Assembly (NCBI GenBank): GCA_019828595.1 | Contig: JAHQRK010000016.1 | Location: forward strand, 992,001-1,056,000 | DNA length: 64,000 bases | Direction of reading: 5' to 3' | From: Aphanomyces cochlioides | Taxonomy: Eukaryota > Oomycota > Saprolegniomycetes > Saprolegniales > Verrucalvaceae | Shown: piece after piece, positions 57,101 through 64,000 of the stretch | Layout: every line of letters begins with the position of its first letter | Numbering within the stretch: the stretch's first letter is position 1 | Position numbers and translations under genes: made by a program | The notes under the pieces: generated by a model | The model's database searches: none | What the model saw: only the letters and a program-made list of their open reading frames with translations | What the model was told of the DNA's origin: nothing

Positions 57101-59136
57101 GGTCGATCAGCTGGAGATCGTTTAAATCCATAGTCGTCTTTCGCCAATTCCAGCTCCCTGTCGATTTCAACCCACTTTGGATTGCATGTCACAGTGATAA
57201 AAAGGTCTGGTCGACCGAACTTGCGAACAATTGCCATGGCGTCAAGGTAACGTTGTCTCATGTACCGAGGTCCACCCGTGTAAGATGACGGCAAAACAGT
57301 CCTTTTTCCAATGCTTTTGAGGTCCACATCATGCGAAACAGCGTCATGAAGTGCGCGGTACGTGTCGCTGCGGAGGTTGTTGGTTTGGTCACGAATATAT
57401 CGAAGCCTTTGGTTTTCAACCTTTGCAAAATTGTCGACTGCAAACACTTGAAATAGAGGTCCGCTGGCATGTAATGGAGAGAATGCACCGCGCTCGTGCA
57501 AATGGTACCGAGCATAATCGTTCAAACTCACGTTTTCATGATTGCGACCGCTCTTGTTGTCAAACGACCACCCCAAAGTCCCAGTGGGAAAGAGCAAAGG
57601 GTATTGAAGCGGGTCATATGCCGAATGAAATTCCTTAATGCGAAATAAGCGTTGTTCCCCAGGTTGTCGATCCAAACGCACATGTTTACCAACGTGATAG
57701 TTTCGCTGAACTTCGCTGAGTACGGGGCCATCAATACCATGCAGTAAGATATGACGCCCTGACTTGGACGTTTCTGAAAAAAGAACAGCGATTTCAGAAC
57801 ACGTAGGAAGGTTATGCGTTCGGCTGTTGCTTCGAGGCTGAGCAGTGAGCACAATTCTCACGTCGTCATCCTTTGGAATATCCTTCGCATGCTTGTACAG
57901 CTGGGTGAACGCGTTGTGCTGTAGTAGTAGACGCTGGATTTTCGTCACAGTTGACACATTAAGATTTCCCCCAAGCATTCTTCGTCGTATGCTTGCTTGC
58001 GTTTCAGGATCCGTAATGTAGATCTGGGCGTAACTGGCTTGTTCTTCGTCCGCAGGCAACAGTGGTCCAATCAAATGATGCAAAGCGCCTTGGATTGTAT
58101 AAGATCTCGGCCCACCGTTGCCGTGAATAATATCTTGGGTACCAATAGATGTAAAGGCAAAGAGGGCATTGTACCGGCGAGTGTTATTGACAAACCCTCA
58201 GGTTTTGAACAAAGCAATGTATTCGCGAAACTCGGGTGTGTCAGGCCAGGTAGCAACAGGCAGCACTCGAGAGCCTCCACCGCAGCAGTCCTTTTCTTCG
58301 CCTGGCCAAATCTTCGCTTCGCAATGGCGGCAAATCGAACGCTGCTCAATAGTATGAAGAGGCACCAATGATTCATCGAAGTCATCGAAACTGACGCGTG
58401 CACTGTTGTGAGCACTCTTCTTCTTCGGGCGACCCTTGGGTTTATTCCGGAGACTTAATCCTTGCTCGCGAGGAGGTACATCAATCAAATCCACATCCAC
58501 GTTTAGCGGGGGATCAGCATTTGCCAAGGCAAGTAATTGATTGTCAGTGTTGCAATCCACATTTCCATCGGAAATATCTTCTTCCTTGGTTTCTTCTTCA
58601 CCTCCTTCATTCATACGGTTAGGTTGTAGCGCAGCATAGATCCTTCGATTGTCAACTCTGCGCTCGCGATCTTCTTGCTCCTGAGCTGCCAGAATCTTGA
58701 GATGATGGTCACTTTGAGCGCGATAATGGATTCCGTCTTCTCCCTCCTTGGTTTCCTCTTCGTCGCTCTGATCCATGTCCGTATGGTGCAAAATGATGGC
58801 ACCCCGCCCATGATTCGCAACCTCAGTGTTGTGCTTTCTTTCGCGAGCACGTTTGTTGTACTCCGCCTTCTTGGCCTTTCTCATAGCCGCCTCGTCGTTA
58901 ATATTGCTCTGATTCAAGGCATCGTCATCCACAGCCCAGCCATTAGCTCCAGTTGATGCAGACTCTTGTTCGGTAGTATGCACTTCATTCCGCTCTGCTT
59001 GCTTGCCAGGTTCGGAGTTATCGATCGCATGGCCTTGATTGTTATTGTCATGATTGCCATTGCCTTTCTTAGAGGCCGAGTAGTTGTTATTTTCTACGCA
59101 GAAAACTGCGTCAGACAAATGTTCATACAAAAACAT
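54173..59136 (-). pseudogene. Helitron Rep-helicase, copy 2, one nonsense and one frameshift
   Basis: First in-frame ATG at 59136, stop at 54173, about 1650 codons overall. Order: charged N terminus, CRHCEAKIWPGEEKDCC, HUH motif GLPHAHMLVIF near 56970, two-tyrosine motif KYLYKYIYKG near 56595, then Pif1-type helicase with GEGGSGKTF near 55520, LIIWDECSMM, FSGDFKQMLPV, TIHKAQGQT and LYVAMSRA. TGA at 58198-58200 replaces the Arg codon of copy 1, and the frame changes near 56345-56365 (after RPMSPQELA). Otherwise all catalytic motifs are kept. It encodes the rolling-circle replication initiator and helicase of the element. Either lesion may be a sequencing error. Confidence 0.9.
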
Positions 59137-59930
59137 CAACACAAAAATGATAATGTGATTGGATCGTAAAAATACTGTGGATATGTGTCCCGCCGCTTAA
59201 GCTTAACATAATGTGGTTTGCCAGAAAATACTACTCATTTCTTTCATAAATCGTACAGAGTTCGCGGTATTTATTAAACATCACTTTGTTTAATATCGCG
59301 TATTGAACTCGTACATCCAATGAGTTGAAACTTTGATACTGGGTAATACACCTGCTAAGCATCATGAAATACCCCTGAAGTGATTCAATCTACTCGCCGT
59401 AGGCCCACTATCAACAGTGGTACTCCATCAAAAAAAGTAGCACCATCAGTTGCAATAGTGGTAACCAACGTTACACATTGTCCCCTTACTGTAAAAAAGT
59501 TGAACTATGGGGAGAGGATTTACTCGTCCAAAGTCAATATGAAAATACAGTAAAAACACACGTTTTAGCTGTCCCTGGCTGCTCTATGAAAATGTCCGGT
59601 ATTTCGAGCCAAAAAGGCCCTACTTCGTAACATTCGCATATATATAAAATTTTTTGATCGCGTCGGAATTCGCCTTTCGGAGTCCAAGCCTCTGGCCAGA
59701 GTATGGCTTAAAGTGGCAGAAAGGGCTCGTCACCCTACTGCACAGTGTGTTGACCGCTTATTCAGCGGCCTTTTCTGCCCGAGTGAAGCTATCCTAAGAC
59801 ATGCATCTCACCTTGCATCGTACCAGAAAAACTCAACTGCCATTCAATCGTCTTTGGCAGGTATTATTTTAAATAGTAGGACAATATTTTCATTTTGTAT
59901 GTGGAATTGTTTGATTATTAATATTATCGA

Positions 59931-59983
59931 CAACTGCCACGTCCAGCATCATGGGTGCACGATGATGCTGGACGTGGCAGTTG
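59931..59983. repeat. perfect 22-bp inverted repeat in Helitron copy 2
   Basis: Arms 59931-59952 (CAACTGCCACGTCCAGCATC plus AT) and 59962-59983 are exact complements around a 9-nt spacer. Copy 1 has just one degenerate arm near 21315-21335. It would form a strong hairpin in single-stranded DNA. Confidence 0.85.
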
Positions 59984-60259
59984 TGACAAAATATGACACC
60001 GAGTATTGAGCAACACACCAAATAATTGACAAATGGATATTTGCCATGGATATGGGGCAATACAACCTTGAGTGGCCAAATTAGTTGATGTTGGTTGGAA
60101 GTGCTGACAACAATGAACGAACTTGTCTCAAATTGCTCATTTTGTACTTGGATAAAGTATGTAAAAATTGCTCATTTGTTGACTTGACGTTTGTATGTAA
60201 AAATTACTCTCGTACTTAGTCTCGTACTTACGTGTTGCGTTAGAGCCTTAAGTAATAGA

Positions 60260-61151
60260 TCCGAAATATATGATATTTTGTATTGCCTCACTATTGGAGA
60301 TATCTTGTCGAATTTGCTGAGGATGGCCTCAGCAATAGGGTGGGCCAATAGAGTAACTAAAAATTCAAAAAATGTACCCAATCATGCCAAAAACAAATCA
60401 TAACGTTATCATTTATAGGATCGCATGCTCTACTATGCATACGGAGTAGGCATTGGAGACAATGAAGCATTCACCATGTTCACTAGTAAGACGTATCTAC
60501 AACACTAGGTAGCCTATACATTGACTAGCTGCAATTTTGTGGATTTTATATCGAAATTCCACCTCGCTAAGCCGAGAAAGCCTCCATCATGTTGACCCAT
60601 TGTAGCTGAAAAAGTGCAAATACTATGAGCACTAACTCCAGTTTGAAGCTATAGTTTGAAATTTCATTTGTATCGTCTGTTCAAATGATAACAGGATATA
60701 AAATGATGTCTATGTGTGAAACTTCTATTGCTCTGCTGTGAAAACAAGGCACGCTTTGACAGTATCGCGCCACGACTGTCTCAAACTGTGTCTTGTACAC
60801 GAGATTTCAAATCAGCATGATCATTCTTGCAAATGTCATGTTCAGAGGGAGTTTTAGATTAGTGAGACATTAAACTTTTACTACGCATTATGTATGTCTG
60901 GGCAAAGCAAACGTTCATCTCTGTCGTTGTCATCACTTGAAAGTCTAGCTACATAATGATATTAAACGCCATGCGTATTGCATGAGCGCTACGAACTCTT
61001 TTGCTATTTGCAGCCGGAGGTGGCTTGGCGACAACTCTGAAAATCACTAAGTCGATTGCATTTGTCCAATCAAACGTATTCAATAAAATAATTGGTCAAA
61101 ATTTACAAGCCGAGATTCCTCTCAGCAAATTCCGATAACAAGTCATTTTGA
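60260..61151. other. AT-rich intergenic DNA
   Basis: No gene, repeat or motif that I can support. Confidence 0.45.
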
Positions 61152-61778
61152 CAGTGGTGGAAAGCATCGAGGGGACTTTTTATGTTTTGACCCAATAAAT
61201 TACACTCTGGAACAAATAAAAACAGTTTTCCTATGCAGTTTTTTCTGAATAACGACTGTATGAAAACAATCCTTTAAAACCACATAGTTTACAAGAAACG
61301 ATGCAATGTAGTCGAGAGTGATATTCATTTTTCATCCTTATATTCTATTACCTGTTTAATTGATATTAGTTGACAAAACTGATCACATAATTTTTCAAGA
61401 GGTTCAAGAAAAATTAGTTGGATGATCGAAGTCTCTCATATTCGATTATTTTGATTTTGCAAATGATGGACGATAATTGAGAGAACGTATATGCAATAAA
61501 ATACGTTTATTCAATTCCATATCCATGAATTAAAAAGACTGATAATGCATTTATCCGATAAACAACGATATTCATGTGCCTTGTGACCGCTTAAGTTGTT
61601 AAGAAGGACTTGGGACCATCGTTTGAACCTTCAAATATGAATAACATTCGAATATTTATATTTAACTACGTATACTCTGTCACACCTACGTCAGAACTGG
61701 ATATTTTGGTTCAAAGTTGCACCTTACCTAAAATATGATATTTTTTGTTGAAGTCCCCTCGATGCTTTCCACCACTGT
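61152..61778. mobile_element. inverted-repeat element of about 630 bp
   Basis: CAGTGGTGGAAAGCATCGAG plus GGGACTT at 61152-61178 and its exact complement at 61752-61778. The interior has no coding capacity. I could not find a matching target duplication, so the class is open. The CAG start is compatible with several DNA transposon families. Confidence 0.65.
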
Positions 61779-62322
61779 GAGGCCAAATTCAATATTTAGG
61801 TCAAAATATGAGGCCACGTAAATTAAAATCAGTCTTATTGCCAGTTGGGTGCCATTTGAGTTAGATACATAGTGTTATTTTCCACTATTCTAGCTATGTT
61901 TTGCCGCTCGAATCTCCCCAAACAGTGCTCTGGTCGCCGAGATATGAGGTTTCAAAGCTGGTGGTCCCACTTTTCCGACAAAATTTGAGGTTTGAGTTTT
62001 TGGTATCGTTCAACTCGTGTTAGCAACACCAATGTTGCTGTGTTATTCAAATTGAGCAATTCGGTCTTGATTTTGAGTTATTAATAAAAAGCTGGAGTGT
62101 AATATGTAGTATAAAACTGTTTCAAACACTAATACCTTAACTAATGAGATATATGTTGTAAACCAGTTGATGCTTTTCCAAAACTGTTTTTTTTTTCATC
62201 ACCATATGCACCTCAATTTCTCGAAAATTGGAAACTGGTTGATAAGACTGGTTTTTATTTACGCGGCTTCATATGAACTTGTTTATCTCCAAGAGTTTTG
62301 CACCAAATCCAATATTTTTGGT
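61779..62322. other. AT-rich DNA, no gene
   Basis: No supportable gene. A frame at 62167-62400 overlaps the repeat arm that follows and is not credible. Confidence 0.4.
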
Positions 62323-62463
62323 TGGGATATACTCACTGGAGGCTCCCAAAATGCCATTTTACGAGATGGAGGTTTTACCTCTATTTTGAATATGCCATAA
62401 ATCGTTGATCCCAATTCAGCTAAAAATGGCATATTGATTTTGAATTTTTGCCAGACGCACCCT
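62323..62463. repeat. left arm of a long inverted repeat
   Basis: About 140 bp from GATATACTCACTGGAGGCTC to the terminus TTTTGCCAGACGCACCC, followed by TTA. The reverse complement recurs at 63861-64000 with few mismatches. Most simply two copies of one PIF-like element in opposite orientation; the left copy may extend further left than shown. Confidence 0.7.
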
Positions 62464-62466
62464 TAG

Positions 62467-63817
62467 GGCCCGTCTGGATACCACTAATTATCATGATAAT
62501 TCGCTATAATTTGGGCATTATGGCATAATTTTAAATATTGTATAACTCCCTGTCTGGATACACATATTCAATAAATTTTATTGCAAAAAATTATTCCAAA
62601 ATTGGTCGATTATCGCAATAAAAAATATACTACTCAAAGTCGTATATTTTGACCAATATTGTATAATTCGGTCAATTTCTCTAGTTTTATTCTATTTTCT
62701 TGGGAATCCAGACAGTCCAAAAATAGAATTATTGTGATAATATTGTGCTTTCGAGCAAAATTTCGGATATCGGCGTGATTTGTTGAGTCGTTTATCAATC
62801 GTTTTGATTGGCTAATATAACATTCAAGACCAATTTGGACCAACCAAATCCTGACATTGAAAAATCAGCCAATGGGATCGATTCGCGGATCGGTTCTTTG
62901 GCGTGATTCGATTGCGCCGCTACCCAAAATTTGTATCAAATCAATAATATATTGTCGATTTCATTCTAAATTGTGAGTAGAGTGTGCCATTTTACGTAAA
63001 GCGCGAATTTACTGTACGTTCACTGTGCACAGTTTACATGGTAAAAGAATATCAAGTGTAAACTCTCCACAAGGATATTTCAGCCAATCAAATCCATACT
63101 GGAACACAAACTGTAACCTGCCAGGATCTTGCTGCACAGCTCAAATGAGTGAATATGAATGCAATTTCATTGTACCAATATGTCTATCAAGCGATACTTA
63201 GTTGGCTGTTTGGGTTTCTGCCTCATTATCGCTGCAACCACCGTCACTTTCATTTCCCATCATGACATCAACAAGGCTGCCCCGCCCAGACACATCTGAA
63301 TTCATGTACAGCTGAACAAGTTGAGTTACCTTGTCTGGGGATAACCTGTTCCTGTGCTTTGTCAAAATATAGTCGTAAATGCTCTAAAAAGAAACAGGTG
63401 TGCTCTACATTAAAAGTAAAGTAAGAATTACTTAACGTTTCTATACGTAAAATTTTACACTGTCTGTGTTGAGTGTAAAGTGTAAAGGGCGCACCCTTAT
63501 TGTGAGAGGGGTCTGAATTGTATCTATTTTTCAAATCGATCTGCAAATCGATCAGCCAATCAGAATCGAGTATTTACCAAATTCACGCAAAACACACCTA
63601 CACACACGCGAAATTTATTTGGCCAATTTACTGTACTTTTCATTTATACTTGACTTCAGTATGATGGAATCGATTTGGAAATGAAGTCAATTTTGGTAGA
63701 AAAATACAAATTTGTGTGATAAAGACAATAATTCGTGGTTTGTATTCTTTTCCCATAATGCAGAACACTCGATAACGAATTATCACAATATTTTTTAATG
63801 TGTATCCAGACGGGCAC
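62467..63817. mobile_element. PIF/Harbinger-like non-autonomous element
   Basis: Termini GGGCCCGTCTGGATAC (62467-62482) and, as complement, GTGCCCGTCTGGATAC (63802-63817), flanked on both sides by TTA (62464-62466 and 63818-63820). A 3-bp TTA duplication with GGGCC-type ends is typical of PIF/Harbinger. The 1351-bp interior has no transposase. It holds a second pair of similar ends (CCCTGTCTGGATACAC near 62552 and GGAATCCAGACAGTCC near 62703), suggesting a related element nested inside. Confidence 0.68.
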
Positions 63818-63860
63818 TTAAAATGAAAATAAATAATGGATTTTCTTTCAATTTTTTTTA

Positions 63861-64000
63861 GGGTGTGTCTGGCAAAATTTCAAAACAATATGCCATTTTC
63901 AGCTGAATTGGCATCAACGATTTATGGCATATTCAAAATAGAGGTAAAACCTCCATCTCGTAAAATGGCATTTTGGGAGCCTCCAGTGAGTATATCGCAA
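63861..64000. repeat. right arm of the long inverted repeat (runs off the window)
   Basis: Begins GGGTGTGTCTGGCAAAATTT after TTA (63858-63860), the inverse of the 62323-62463 arm, and continues to the window end. Confidence 0.7.

Larger units (their letters stand above)
53674..60259 (-). mobile_element. Helitron copy 2 (nearly intact)
   Basis: Read on the minus strand, the element starts A|TCTATTACTTAAGG at 60260/60259 and ends CCAGGG-loop-CCCTGG-CCTCACC-CTAG|T at 53674/53673. It is the same family as copy 1, in the opposite orientation, and very similar in sequence. It lacks the nested Tc1 and MITE and the 626-bp segment of copy 1 and has fewer tandem repeats. The Rep-helicase frame has just one nonsense and one frameshift visible. 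At 6586 bp it is probably close to the ancestral length. Confidence 0.82.

Overview
The window looks like nuclear DNA of an oomycete, most likely of the Saprolegniales (Aphanomyces-like); the assignment is an inference from content. Supporting signs are very short GT-AG introns (about 38-62 nt, plus one probable GC-AG intron), closely packed genes, WRKY19-like CxxxxC/CxxH zinc-finger proteins, a START-FYVE protein, a glycogen-binding module fused to PFK-2/FBPase-2, and degenerate Helitron and Tc1/mariner elements. Exon structures were built by hand from splice signals, reading phase and protein-family fit. No database search was possible.

Layout. 0-6.7 kb: a PHD/ePHD/ZZ chromatin protein converging on a mitochondrial-type kynurenine/cysteine-conjugate aminotransferase, then a WRKY-like zinc-finger gene. 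7.7-18 kb: a tandem array of nine small genes (eight on the minus strand, one on the plus strand) sharing a C-terminal motif P-V-x-I-P ... V-G-G-K-x-[IV]-P-[FY]-T-R that I do not recognise. This is the best candidate for something undescribed. 18.5-28.4 kb: Helitron copy 1, decayed, with a Tc1/mariner element and a mariner-type MITE nested in its 5' tip. 28.4-53.7 kb: a host-gene island holding NOSIP, an unknown 395-aa protein, START-FYVE, a SET-MYND methyltransferase, a Sel1-repeat protein, CBM-PFKFB, two WRKY-like genes, a METTL21-like methyltransferase, ATP-type phosphofructokinase, a divergent H3/H4 pair and the SMC5/6 subunit NSE3. 53.7-60.3 kb: Helitron copy 2, in the opposite orientation and nearly intact. 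60.3-64 kb: AT-rich DNA with PIF/Harbinger-like and other inverted-repeat elements and no convincing gene.

Functional links. PFKFB makes and destroys fructose-2,6-bisphosphate, a classic effector of phosphofructokinase-1, and a PFK-1 gene lies 7.5 kb away. Histones, NSE3 and the PHD/ZZ and SET-MYND proteins are chromatin related. Both histone genes end in a 6-bp-stem, 4-nt-loop hairpin followed by ACCC, like replication-dependent histone mRNAs. The two Helitrons face each other across the 25-kb island. Their boundaries (A|TC ... hairpin ... CTAG|T) can be read directly from the sequence.
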